Shown here piece after piece: positions 14,030-23,942 of a stretch of 64,000 nucleotides of DNA (positions within the stretch are counted from its first letter, which is position 1; each line of letters opens with the position of its first letter). Where the stretch lies: assembly GCF_001625195.1 (NCBI RefSeq), contig NC_054390.1:2380027-2444026 (forward strand), read 5' to 3'. A model generated the notes under the pieces. It saw only the letters and a list, made by a program, of their open reading frames with translations. It was not told where the DNA came from and made no database searches. The DNA comes from Drechmeria coniospora (Eukaryota > Ascomycota > Sordariomycetes > Hypocreales > Ophiocordycipitaceae). Both the position numbers and the translations under genes were made by a program.

Positions 14030-14475
14030 AGCACATGTACTTAATGCCTGAACGGAATACAGTAAGTAAGTACGTGCACTCCGTACTTACAGGCACCTAT
14101 GTAGTAAGTACCTAACATGTAATTACCGTACTGTACGTACTTTTACCATACTGTAGAGTACTCTGGCTAGCACTGCTACCAGGATGCTCGTACTAGTCCT
14201 TCTGTAAGTACATTTACCCCGAGAGCTACTCATGTGTGGAGGGTCCGCTGGTTTGCTTCCCGATAGGCCTTCCTTCCTCTACACCACACCTACGGTACGT
14301 ACTGTACCTATTACACTTGCGTCTAGTTGTACTTGTACACCTACAGTTCATCATGCTGTAAATACTTGCTTAGCTACCAAGTACTTATTGTACTGTCCTA
14401 GCACCTAGTAGTAGGTGCTAGGTGCTCCTTTCTGCCTACTTGTATATATACAAGTCCTTGCATGTACAGTACAGT
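14030..14475. repeat. GTAC-rich repeat cluster
   Basis: Packed with AGTAAGTAC, CATGTAC and TTGTAC words. An 11-bp perfect inverted repeat lies inside it (14397-14422, listed separately). Confidence 0.65.
14397..14422. repeat. perfect 11-bp inverted repeat, 4-nt spacer
   Basis: CCTAGCACCTA (14397-14407), spacer GTAG, then its exact complement TAGGTGCTAGG (14412-14422). A transcript could fold into a tight hairpin, but there is no T-run that would make it terminator-like. Confidence 0.8.
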
Positions 14476-14929
14476 ACATGCACACCTGTAATCACGGTAA
14501 TTCGTAGTTCCCTGTGCTCCTGCTTGGTTGGACAATGGACAGGCGAAGCCATGTCTCGTGATGGCGGCAGCTGCGACGGCACACACGTCCGTCGTACCAG
14601 CCCTCGTACCATTTACGTATTCTTACATTCTTCACCAGGTCCCGAATTGGAACTGCATCCAGCGCAGCGAGCTGGCTTGCCATTTCCCACTCTGCTCTCG
14701 CCGCCGTCTTGTCCTCCCCTTCCCGCGTCGACCATGGACGAGTCGACGCTCACTGCCGATCATGCGTTTCCGACTATTACTCCACCGCCCACCAACTCTC
14801 TGCCCACTCCGCCCTCCCTGCCCCTACGCCCTCTCCGCCTCTCCGCCTCTCCACCCCCCTACGCCCTCGCCCTTTGTTCTCCCGGAGCGCTCTGAGGATG
14901 GACCGGGCGTCGTTGGGTCCCGTGTCCCT

Positions 14930-14953
14930 CCCCCCCCCCCCCCCCCCCCCCCC
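14930..14953. repeat. poly(C) run, 24 nt
   Basis: An uninterrupted run of 24 C, then one G and six more C. It lies in gene-free DNA. Exact length may be affected by sequencing or assembly error. Confidence 0.8.
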
Positions 14954-15452
14954 GCCCCCCGGCAGGCAACGGTGCGTGCCAATCCGACGGTCGAGTCCTG
15001 ACGTAACGTGTCGGTACTCACAGGCCATGGACCTCCCGAAAAGACTCGGCCGTCGCATGACGGTCTTGTTTTACCCCAACGAGACTCATTTATCCCATCC
15101 TGTCTTGCAACAGGGAACCGATCCAGCCAATGACCATTCCCCTGGCGGCCGCACGTTGCGTGCTCGGCGGTAGCATTCCCCTCGTTGGCCATCCTGCTGT
15201 TGTCTCTGCTCACCTCGTCATGCGCTACCATGTCTCCCATCGACATGAGGCAATGAACAACATGCTTACTTGTGCTGTGTACTGTAGTTACGGTGACAAT
15301 GGGAAGAAACCCGGTGCCCAACCGATCCTGCTCCTTTCGCGGTTCGCTTCGATTTCGTACCCGACGAGCACCAACCGTTCTGGGTCATCGAGCAGACGCT
15401 GTCATCTGACACGGACGGGTAGCCCCCCCACAATCGATCTACCGACTCCTTT

Positions 15453-15475
15453 GTCGTCGTCGTCGTCGTCGTCGT
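15453..15475. repeat. (GTC)n microsatellite
   Basis: Nearly eight GTC units, followed by two GTACTC(GTC) imperfect units up to about 15490. It lies in a frame without protein similarity. Confidence 0.8.
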
Positions 15476-15889
15476 ACTCGTCGTACTCGTGGAAATACCC
15501 GGACGAGGACCGGTACAACCTGGCTGATTGGGCCCGGTCAGGTGACGCACCAAACGTGTTCAGGTCCTCCGAGGATCCGTCGGTCGTCTTGGCGGAAGCG
15601 AACGTCACCGACGATCCGACCATATCGTGGGCGTGGCCGAACGCACAGACAACAGTTGGCATCGTACGCACGGAAGTATGTGAGGGCTGATAGCGCATCG
15701 CTCACTCACCGTCCTATCGTGCTTGCCACCCCGCGACGGAGGGAGTCAAAGCTCCTGGCGGATCGTTGTCGTCGCAACAGGGCCCGCGTCCATGGTGCAT
15801 TCGTGCGGAGTACCATGCAAGCACACCTGCCATCGCATCATCGACCTCCAGAGGAAACACGCACCTACATGTGACCGGATCTATACTGT

Positions 15890-16065
15890 TCAGCCATGTA
15901 CTTACAGTACACGGTATCATAACTATATGCAGGACGGAATATTGATTTATACAATGCGGAGCAGCCAACGTACTACACGTACTGTACTGTACTGTACGTA
16001 AGTACATGCAAGTATAGCGCAGCACTGCACGTATAGGTGTGCAAGTACTTCGTACGGAGCAGGTG
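15890..16065. repeat. GTAC-rich repeat cluster
   Basis: Words such as TGTACTTACAGTACA, CTGTACTGTACTGTAC and TACGGAGC occur in a short patch. No gene is evident. Confidence 0.6.
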
Positions 16066-16569
16066 CGCCTAGTACTATGATAAAATCATCTAGAAAGAGG
16101 TGAGCCAGCCTCTGACCTGCACCATGCCCGGCTTGTTGCTATTTGTGGAAATGTCTCTGATCCCCCCCCCCTTCCCCCCCCTCATCGCCACGCACAGGCC
16201 AACGGACTCCTGGGTTGCTCTGCCGTTCTTGCGCCTTTCCCTATCCATGCCGCCAACCTCCAGTCGATGGCAGCCTGTGGCAGTCGGTGGCAGGCACGGC
16301 ATTAGAGAAAACTGCATGCCTCGCCCCTCGCGAAAAGGCTTGAGTTCCGCCCTGGCAGCTAGCCAAGAGCCGTGTCTCGCCCCTCCGTTCCGTGGCCACG
16401 CTGGTTCGATGTGGCTCACCAACCCATTCTCAGCATGCGCCGGGATGGGATGAACGCCTATGGCGTCAGACCTGAGCAATGTGCGCGACTGCTTCGTGCA
16501 GGGACATGCATCCCTACGGGGACCTAGCATCGATCGCCACAGCATGCTCGCCTGCGCAGCAGCGTACCT

Positions 16570-16880
16570 GGACCGCACATGTACTTGTACACCTACCTAC
16601 AGTGCTCCAAACACCTACGCCTGTAAGTGCTACTTGTGTGTTGACGGTCGGTGTTTACTCTGCTCGGTATGTTTGCGACTACCTACCCAGCACGTGTTGC
16701 TCGTCCGTACTAGGTACAGGTAGTTATCGTTGTTGTTGCACACGGGTACTGTACTTGCGCTGTACGGTACACCGTCCCAGTACTACATTGTGCAGGCAAA
16801 TGCACTGACTTGTGCAGGCGCTGGATCAGTAGGTAAGTGTACTCCGTACTCCGTATGTAATATTAAGTACTTACTTTGCT
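16570..16880. repeat. GTAC / TACTCCGTAC repeat cluster
   Basis: GTAC words with two TACTCCGTA cores overlapping at 7-bp spacing (16840 and 16847). The DNA downstream (16900-18875) lacks the motif and leads into the promoter region of the Zn2Cys6 gene. Confidence 0.65.
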
Positions 16881-18875
16881 GTCCTCTATCGTTCGCATGC
16901 CTGCGGGCCGGAAATTACGCCTCTGGTCCAGCCTGACCAGCACTGCAACGGCGAGATCCTAAACGTCCGTCATTCGGCTCGGCCTATCGTTCCGCTGTGG
17001 GCTGCCATGGATGACGGCCCCATCACTCGACACCGTGTCCGCCGTGTCTTGCCTGCTGTGCCGCCTCGGTCCGCAGCCAGTGCCACGATGATCCCAGTGA
17101 GCCGGATGACCTGCCGAACCTACCTCTCTTGCAGTGCTCCGAACACCCTGCTCCGTCGTGGCCAGGGAGCTGGACCCCGGCGGCCAACGTTGCAAAGGGC
17201 GGTACTTTTGACCCGTCTCACCGTGCATGCGCTGAACTCCTACAGCGGCCGTACGCTCTGCCAGACCGACTGTCCAGCTCCTCGACGCGGTGGCCAAGCG
17301 AATGGAGCCGCCGGCGGCCGAGTCGCACGCACCCCATCCCATTCCCCCTTTACTCAACGGCCACCTCCCCGATCTTGCTCTGCCTGCCGACCAAGCGCTT
17401 CCCGCACAGCGTACTCGGTGCCCCCCCGTACGTGCACTGGCAGTGCTGTGGGTGCGGCTGCACATGCAAGTGCGCCGTGGTGTACACCGCCGGACGCAGC
17501 AGACGCCTTCAGCTTCGGCAGCCGGCGACTCGTCGAGACGTGTGCCGCAGCCCGTGACGGTACCGCCCGGACCGACGACCAAAAGTTCTTCTGCTGCCCT
17601 GCCACGGGCCTGCTGCTGTCGAGCTAGCATGCTTCTCCTCTCTTGTCCGAACCGTAAGCCGCCGAGCCAGTGAATCATTCTTGGCCCGATTTCTTCGCCC
17701 ATGCCCGCCGCCAAACATCCCGGGCAGCCTGCAGTTCGTCTTTCGCTTCACTTTCCCCTCCGTCATGTCTTTTCAAATATTCTCTGCTGCTGCCGAGCAT
17801 CCAATGGAGCTGACCGAGTGCGTAACCGCCCTTCTTCTTCAGCGGGCCTGTCTCGACAGCTTCGGTGTCTCGCAGCCGCATGTCTTGAACGCACCCCCTC
17901 GAGCGCACCCCTGCCGTATCCGTATGCTCCTTGGCGAGGCCCACCACACCCTCGGCCCTGGTCGATAACCATCCAAAGCCAGCAGCATCGACGACTCCGT
18001 AGCATGTCCCGTCGAGCATGGAGGCTTACCTGTACATGTGCACTAAGCCACCCCTCCCCCCTTGAGCATGCCGTTGCCTTCGCTGCGTCAACGCCAGCGA
18101 GAGCCGCTGTACCGCCGCCATGCCACCACCAATCCCTGAACCTTTGCTGCTTCGCCGTCGCTGCCGACCGCTGCCGCCGTCTCTCTAAACCCGCTTAGCG
18201 TCCGGAGGTATTCCCATGAAGACGGGACCCCGGGGAAGGGGGGAGGTGAGGAGAGATATTGGGGGGGGGGGGGGCGTGTTGAAATGCACGTGTCTGCCAC
18301 CAGCACGCCGGGAGGTGGTACTGGCATGCTGTCGGCGAAGGCTTCCAGATTGCCTGGCAAATCTTGTTTCCATGAGCCAAGCCAGCCCAGTCCACTGGTA
18401 CTACGCATTTGACTCGTCTTGGAGGCTCGGTGAATCTGGACCTGCGGATCCTGTGAGTCGACATCGCTCACCCGACCCTTCCCCTCTGTCTGCATCGCCA
18501 CCTTTCAAAAGCGACTCGTTTCCGCTCCTGCCTTGTCCACACCCTTTCCTCACCTCTCACACCATCTTGAGCCTTTGTGCTTCCTTTCAAAGGTGCTGCC
18601 ATCGCATTCTCCTTTCCAAGACTTGGGTCTAGCACCATTCATCAAACCATCTCGACTTGGCAGCCCTCCAGCTTGCCGGAAAGCAACGACAGCAACTTGG
18701 CAGCTCGACGGCAGCTTATTTTGTCTTCGACACATTCGCATTCCCTCGCCCGAAGCCCCTGCTTGGATTGGTCTGTCGGGCAGGACGGCATTGCGACTCC
18801 AAGTTAGGAGGTCCATTCTCACCCGGACATACCACCTAACTTGAACCCCTGACCGATTCTGTTTGCATCTTCCCA

Positions 18876-21836
18876 ATGGGTGGCCTGGCAGCTTTGGAGT
18901 CTCGTCAACGTTTGGTTGCTCCGGACAGCCCGCCAGAGCTGGCGAGTCCCGGCGCCTCGTCCCTCTCCTCCCGTTCTTCCCCCTCTACCGAGCAAGCCTG
19001 GGGCACGCGCCTCCTCGCCCCTCTCTCCATGTCCAGCTATGACAAGGGCGCCGATGTCGATCTGTCAGTGGCCGCCGGACCTTCTGTCATGGGTTCAAAT
19101 CGATCCGAGCTGCCTGGCCAGCCGGCGCCCCGACAGCAGCTGCCTTCGCTCAGCAGCCTTTTTGGTCCTCCGTCGTCGACGCGGCCGCACCCATCGCCCG
19201 CTGATGGCGACAACAAAACCCCCTCGATGACCTATTCGCCTCTGAATCAGCCACGAGCCTCTCCTTGCGTCGGCACCAGCAATCTCAAGTCGTACTTTTC
19301 CCGCACAGCTTCGCCCCCCCTCTCGCAACCCCGGAGCACGTACGACGTGAGGTTCGACCCGGAACGGCAAAGCCTGCACTCGTTTGCCAGGTCCATCTCG
19401 GGGCCGCAATCTCCCAACAACCGCACACCTAGCCGTGGCCAGCTGGATTCTCGATCCGACACCGAAGCCAACAGAAAGTGGTCGGTCCGTCAAGATGCCA
19501 GCAAGCAGGAGTATTCCTTCGGCTCTCGCGACGCCGTCTTCCGATCCCCCGGTTCCCAGACCAGGAGGCAGTTCTTCGGACCAAAGGATTCCGCCCATGA
19601 GCACCCCGAGCAGAGATCCGCACACGGTCCCGCCAACCCGCCGCCGAGCATGGGCAGTGCCTCGGCGGCAACCGAGGGGATGCCTTCCAAGGACGGCCTG
19701 GGCCCGAAGATCTGGACCGGCTCTCATTTTCTCCCTCGATTTGTGCGAGCGGCCGAGGTGCCAGGTGAAGGCTTGTGCTACTTTTACGACGATGGAAGCC
19801 ACTGCAAGACCGTCATCGACGGGGAGGTCGTCAACGCGCACTGGGGTGTTACAAAGGCCGGGAAGCCCCGAAAGAGGCTGGCCATCGCGTGCGTGACGTG
19901 CCGGGAGAAAAAGATCAAATGTGATCCCGACTATCCGCGATGTGTTCAGTGCGAGAAGTTTGGTCGCATCTGCAGATTCAAGAACGCGTATGCCACTCCC
20001 CGTTCCCTGCTAACCCCTCGAAAAACCAGTCGTGGTTTGCTAAAGTTGTTTCATAGGCCCAGGGGCGGACATTACATCTCGCCGTCGTCGTCCCATGCCG
20101 AGCTGCTCGACGTCGCCAAATCCGATGGCCACCTGGTGCAGCACGAGTCGAGGACGGACAGTCGATCGAGCTCCCCTGTATCTCCTCGGGCTCGCCCGCT
20201 TCAGGAACCGCAGGATGAGGGCTACGTCAAGCGGCTCAAAGTCGGCCCTGGCGCATATATTCCCAACGGCGAACCCGTCGTCGGAGTGTTGCAGCCGGTG
20301 ATGGATCATTCGAAATCCCAGCCTCGACACCGGCCTCTACCCGAGATTTTGCCCCGAATCCCCGACGATGTTCTGGCTCGTGCGTGGAAAACAGATCCGT
20401 ACGGATCCGACCCGGAATCCATCGGTGCAGTTCTCACCCAGTTTTTTGGACAAATCGACAACACCATCGTCATGCGCTTCTTCCCCGAGAAGATTTTCCG
20501 AGCTTGGGCGGCCGACAGTGTGCGTGAAAAGTCGCCCGAAGATTTGATGGTTCTCTACAGCGTGCTGGCCATCGGCGTTGCCCTCTCGGGAGGGCCGAGG
20601 CACATCGCGTACGAGTATGCCCAGGTGGCCTACTACGCACAAAAGATGATCGGGACGACCAGCCTCCAGCTGGTGCAGAGCCGAATTCTTCTCGCCGTGT
20701 ACCACATCTCTACTTATCGTCTCCGGGAGGCCAGCGAGCTCATCTCCTCGGCCGCCGCCGCCGCCGCCCTTCTGCACCTCAACCACGAGACCGAAAGGTC
20801 GAGCGACGAGAGACCCTCGACCTATCTCTTCGGCACAAACAACGCTGGCTACTGCGAGGCCAGGAGACGGACGATGTGGTCGCTGTTCATGCTGGAGCGA
20901 CTCAATACCGTGCTTCCGGACCGTCCAATCATGATCAATGCGGATGACATTTACGTCCGTCTGCCGGCCGACTCGGAGAGCTTTGAGAAGCAGGTTGAGG
21001 CTGCCATGCCGATATTTGACCCGGACGAATCGACAGCGTCTAAACTGACGGAGAATTCGTCGGAAATAACCGGCTACCTCGTTGAAATGGTTCACGTCTG
21101 GTCCACCTGCCAGACTGCAATCTCGAGACTTGCCAGAAGGTCCAGCGCATCGGAGGGAGATGCAGCCAAGGCCCAGAAGATTTTCCGAAGAGCCCACGAC
21201 TGGCACAAGTCTCTACCGTCTCGCCTGACGTTTGGAAGCTCCAACCTCGAATCGGCTGCCTTCTCCGGCAAGGTAGGGGCCTTCATGACGATGCACCTCC
21301 TGTATCACCACACCATGATCCTCATGAACCGGCATCACCTTCAGGCAACTCTTCTTCCCACCGAGGTGCGAGCGAGGCACCTCCAGCAGTGCCGCGATCA
21401 CGCCATGAGCGTCCTCGACATGGCCAATTGCCTGGACCGTATTCTTCGTGTCCGGCCGACGATATTGAGCACGCCTCCTCCTGCCATGTCCGTTGCCATT
21501 GTCACGGCCGTCGACGTGCTGACGGCTAGCGGAACCATGTCCTCGATTAACGAGCTGACACAGAGCATCCGCGTGGCCAAGAACGCTGTCGACGGCATGA
21601 CCAAGGTCTGGGAGCACTCGATTGCGGCAAAAGAGGCTCTTGAGGGACGCCTGCAGCTGCTGATCCACATCTATCACAGCCAAGGATCGCGACCGGCGAG
21701 TCCCGCGGAGGGCTACCGCGTTGTCATCAGTGCAGAGGGAACCAACGATCCGAGACACCTCCGCTGGAAGATTCCCGATCCGATTGAGAAATCGTACCCG
21801 TTAACGATGGATATTGTTTATGCCCCATTTTCTTGA
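18876..21836 (+). CDS. Zn2Cys6 fungal transcription factor
   Basis: Predicted 986-residue nuclear regulator in one uninterrupted frame. The binuclear zinc cluster is canonical: Cys 339, 342, 349, 356, 359 and 366, spaced C-x2-C-x6-C-x6-C-x2-C-x6-C, with the basic REKKIK stretch inside. Just before it is a conserved-looking block (DDGSHCKTVIDGE, then GVTKAGKPRKR at about 315-335). Residues 1-300 are Ser/Pro/Arg-rich and probably disordered. Residues about 500-900 are helical and resemble the fungal-specific middle homology domain (the regions around the YEYAQVAYYAQK, RRRTMWSLFMLERL and HLLYHHTMILMNRHH segments). The zinc cluster is internal, not N-terminal as in Gal4. I suspect the RosA/NosA-type group from the pre-zinc block, but I am not sure enough to assign a symbol. 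Upstream DNA (17950-18875) is CT-rich. Confidence 0.9.
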   Translation: MGGLAALESRQRLVAPDSPPELASPGASSLSSRSSPSTEQAWGTRLLAPLSMSSYDKGADVDLSVAAGPSVMGSNRSELPGQPAPRQQLPSLSSLFGPPSSTRPHPSPADGDNKTPSMTYSPLNQPRASPCVGTSNLKSYFSRTASPPLSQPRSTYDVRFDPERQSLHSFARSISGPQSPNNRTPSRGQLDSRSDTEANRKWSVRQDASKQEYSFGSRDAVFRSPGSQTRRQFFGPKDSAHEHPEQRSAHGPANPPPSMGSASAATEGMPSKDGLGPKIWTGSHFLPRFVRAAEVPGEGLCYFYDDGSHCKTVIDGEVVNAHWGVTKAGKPRKRLAIACVTCREKKIKCDPDYPRCVQCEKFGRICRFKNAYATPRSLLTPRKTSRGLLKLFHRPRGGHYISPSSSHAELLDVAKSDGHLVQHESRTDSRSSSPVSPRARPLQEPQDEGYVKRLKVGPGAYIPNGEPVVGVLQPVMDHSKSQPRHRPLPEILPRIPDDVLARAWKTDPYGSDPESIGAVLTQFFGQIDNTIVMRFFPEKIFRAWAADSVREKSPEDLMVLYSVLAIGVALSGGPRHIAYEYAQVAYYAQKMIGTTSLQLVQSRILLAVYHISTYRLREASELISSAAAAAALLHLNHETERSSDERPSTYLFGTNNAGYCEARRRTMWSLFMLERLNTVLPDRPIMINADDIYVRLPADSESFEKQVEAAMPIFDPDESTASKLTENSSEITGYLVEMVHVWSTCQTAISRLARRSSASEGDAAKAQKIFRRAHDWHKSLPSRLTFGSSNLESAAFSGKVGAFMTMHLLYHHTMILMNRHHLQATLLPTEVRARHLQQCRDHAMSVLDMANCLDRILRVRPTILSTPPPAMSVAIVTAVDVLTASGTMSSINELTQSIRVAKNAVDGMTKVWEHSIAAKEALEGRLQLLIHIYHSQGSRPASPAEGYRVVISAEGTNDPRHLRWKIPDPIEKSYPLTMDIVYAPFS

Positions 21837-22541
21837 GCGTTGTTCATGATCTCCGCGTCTTCATTCTGATGCATTTGTTGGCGTTCTTGGCTTTGAATGA
21901 ATGGCGAAACGGAGCCAGTCTTGCAAGGGCTCTTGGATGATTGCTATATGCATAAATCTGAAACGAATGATTGGCAGATTTTGTTGCATTTTTGCATCGT
22001 ATATGATGTATTCTTTGTTGTACAATGATGGAAATGGTGGCAATGCGTTTGCTTGTCTCTTAATCGCCTTGGGAGGATTGTGCGTCATCATGGCTTAGAT
22101 AGGACAACCGTCTGGCGACTACTGAAATAGATATATTGTACAGTAACAAAAATCCGTGCTCATACCATGAGTGATTGTAACTCAGGCTTTGAGAGCTTTT
22201 TGTTCCTTGATTCGAGACGAATTGGTGAGTTGGCGACGTTGGTGACGTTGGTGAGGTCTTGATGCCTGCAAGGCAGAGAGCTCAGCATGGACCAATCAGG
22301 ACTCGTAATTCTGATCCACCCTGCCAAACGACTGGTGGAAAGGAAGTCCTGTCGACATCAGCTTGATACGGTCATCGTCATGCTTGCTCGAAAACAGCTC
22401 ACTCACAACTATACCTGCCTAGGAATCTCAATATCCAGCAGGTGCCTACGTCGATTGCCACTTCGAATTCCGGGGACGATCGGCTCAATCATGGCCTAGC
22501 GACTGCTCAACATAGAGATACGATGGGTATAGGTCCCGAGC
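21837..22541. other. intergenic, nothing recognised
   Basis: 705 bp between two plus-strand genes. It is the presumed 3' UTR of the zinc-cluster gene and promoter of the WD40 gene. Slightly AT-rich for the window, with no repeat of the GTAC dialect and no supported frame. Confidence 0.6.
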
Positions 22542-23670
22542 ATGTCGTTCCCCGATAAGCCTGTGGCACATCTCCTGGGCTCTAATGGTGTGTGCTCTGC
22601 AGCAGTTCATCCATGGCCAGTCCCTGATACTTACAACGCAAACTTCCACAGGCCCGGTGCATGCCGTCGCCTACTCAGCATCACCCGGAACATACATCAT
22701 CACCGGCTCTGCGGATCGATCGATTCGTCTGTACAACCCATTCCCGAGCACAACAATCCCGGAAATCCGCCCGTCAGCCAAGCCAGCCGTCCCCCAGGGT
22801 CGTCTTATCCAAACGTACGCCGCCCATGGCTACGAGGTGCTCAGCATCAACGTAGCCGCGGACAATGAGCGCTTCGTGTCCGCTGGCGGGGATCGGTCCG
22901 TGTTCCTCTGGGATGTGTCCACGGCCGTGACGACGCGACGCTTTGGCGGCAATGCTCAAGGACACTCGGCGCGAATCAACTGCGTGAGCTTCGCGGGAGA
23001 TGGGGACTCTCTCGTCGTCAGTGGCGGCTTCGACACCACGGTGCGCATCTGGGATGTCAAGAGCAACAGCTTCAAGCCTATCCAAGTCCTGGACGAGGCC
23101 AGAGACGCCATCACCTCCGTCGTCGTGCGCGGGCCGGAGATCGTGACGGGGAGCGTCGACGGCCGCGTCAGAAGTTACGATGTGAGGATGGGAAGGTGCA
23201 CAACAGATGTCCTCGGCGCGAGCGTGACAAGCCTGAGCCTTACCAAGGATGGGCGGACCGTCCTGGTGGGCTCGCTCGACAGCAAGCTGCGGTTGATGGA
23301 CCGCGACAAAGGAACCTGCTTGCGGGCTTACTCGGATGCCGCGTGGCAAAACAAGGAACTTCGCGTGCAGTCGATACTTGGCGGAAGGGAAAAGTACGTG
23401 ATGGCAGGAGACGAGATGAGCGGCCAGACAGACGGCGACGGCCACGGCCGCATCTGGGCATGGGACCTGCTTAGCGGTACCCTCGTGACCAAAATCAGGG
23501 TCCCACAACCCGAAGGGTTTGAGCCCAAGAAGAAGGTGGTGGGGAAGGATGGCAAGGAAAAGCCACGGAATGATATCATCAGCTGCTTGGCCTGGCGAGA
23601 AGACAGCTGGGGCGATCAGTTCTGCGTTGGCGGCACGCTAGGCATCGTGACGGTGTTTGGTTCATTATGA
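22542..23670 (+). CDS. WD40 protein, MORG1/WDR83-like
   Basis: Predicted 354-residue seven-bladed WD40 scaffold. Exons are 22542-22587 and 22652-23670. The 64-nt intron (GTGTGT...CACAG) joins a 15-codon first exon starting MSFPDKPVAHLLGSNG to PVHAVAYSASPGTYIITGS, as in the family. WD-type endings are visible (GSADRSIRLYNP, SAGGDRSVFLWDV, SGGFDTTVRIWDV, TGSVDGRVRSYDV, GSLDSKLRLMD). Near the C-terminus a charged insert (PEGFEPKKKVVGKDGKEKP) precedes NDIISCLAW. Family knowledge: MORG1 (WDR83) scaffolds MAP-kinase modules and associates with spliceosomes. Which role applies in this fungus is not visible. The long frame without the intron would begin at an internal Met at 22585, but lacks the conserved N-terminus. 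Confidence 0.9.
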
Positions 23671-23942
23671 TTAATGCTCGACAAACGGATGCTGCCTTCC
23701 CCTTGGCCATGTGTGTTCGTCAACGCCATCTATCCATACTCCGGAAGTCTTGTTACAGACCAATGATGCAAGCCGAGTCGAGCGGTCCCAACCCCGCGAC
23801 GCTCCATATGACGCTTCTATGACCCAACAGCGCCGGGAAGACGCAAGTGGAAAACAATGGCTGAAATGTACATGCTAGCGATGCGAATCGGCTACAAAAG
23901 GGATTTCTCTGGATACAAAGGTGGGTGCGCGGGCTTGCGAGC

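Larger units (their letters stand above)
1..18875. other. 18.9 kb region without recognisable genes
   Basis: No open reading frame here shows a domain, a conserved motif or a convincing set of spliced exons on either strand. The longest frames (252 aa on the minus strand at 3474-4232, 251 aa on the minus strand at 16959-17714) are rich in Arg, Ser, Cys and His and look like chance frames in GC-rich DNA. The region holds several clusters of GTAC-rich repeats (listed separately), homopolymer C or G runs, ATCC/GGAT microsatellite patches and CT-rich stretches. Base composition is mixed, not strongly AT-rich, so this does not look like a classic RIP-degraded AT isochore. No transposase, reverse transcriptase, tRNA or rRNA was seen. 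Short or lineage-specific genes cannot be excluded. Confidence 0.6.

Noticed and set aside
16959..17714. 251-aa frame on the minus strand
   Set aside because: Low-complexity Arg/Gly/Ser/Cys composition and long overlapping frames on the other strand point to GC-rich chance frames.
1..18875. Possible subtelomere or RIP-degraded transposon block
   Set aside because: No TTAGGG arrays, no AT-rich bias and no remnant of transposase or reverse transcriptase could be read, so I list it only as gene-free.
22585..22651. Start of the WD40 gene at the internal Met at 22585 without intron
   Set aside because: It would read through a good GT-AG intron and replace the conserved GSNGPVHAV junction by unrelated residues.
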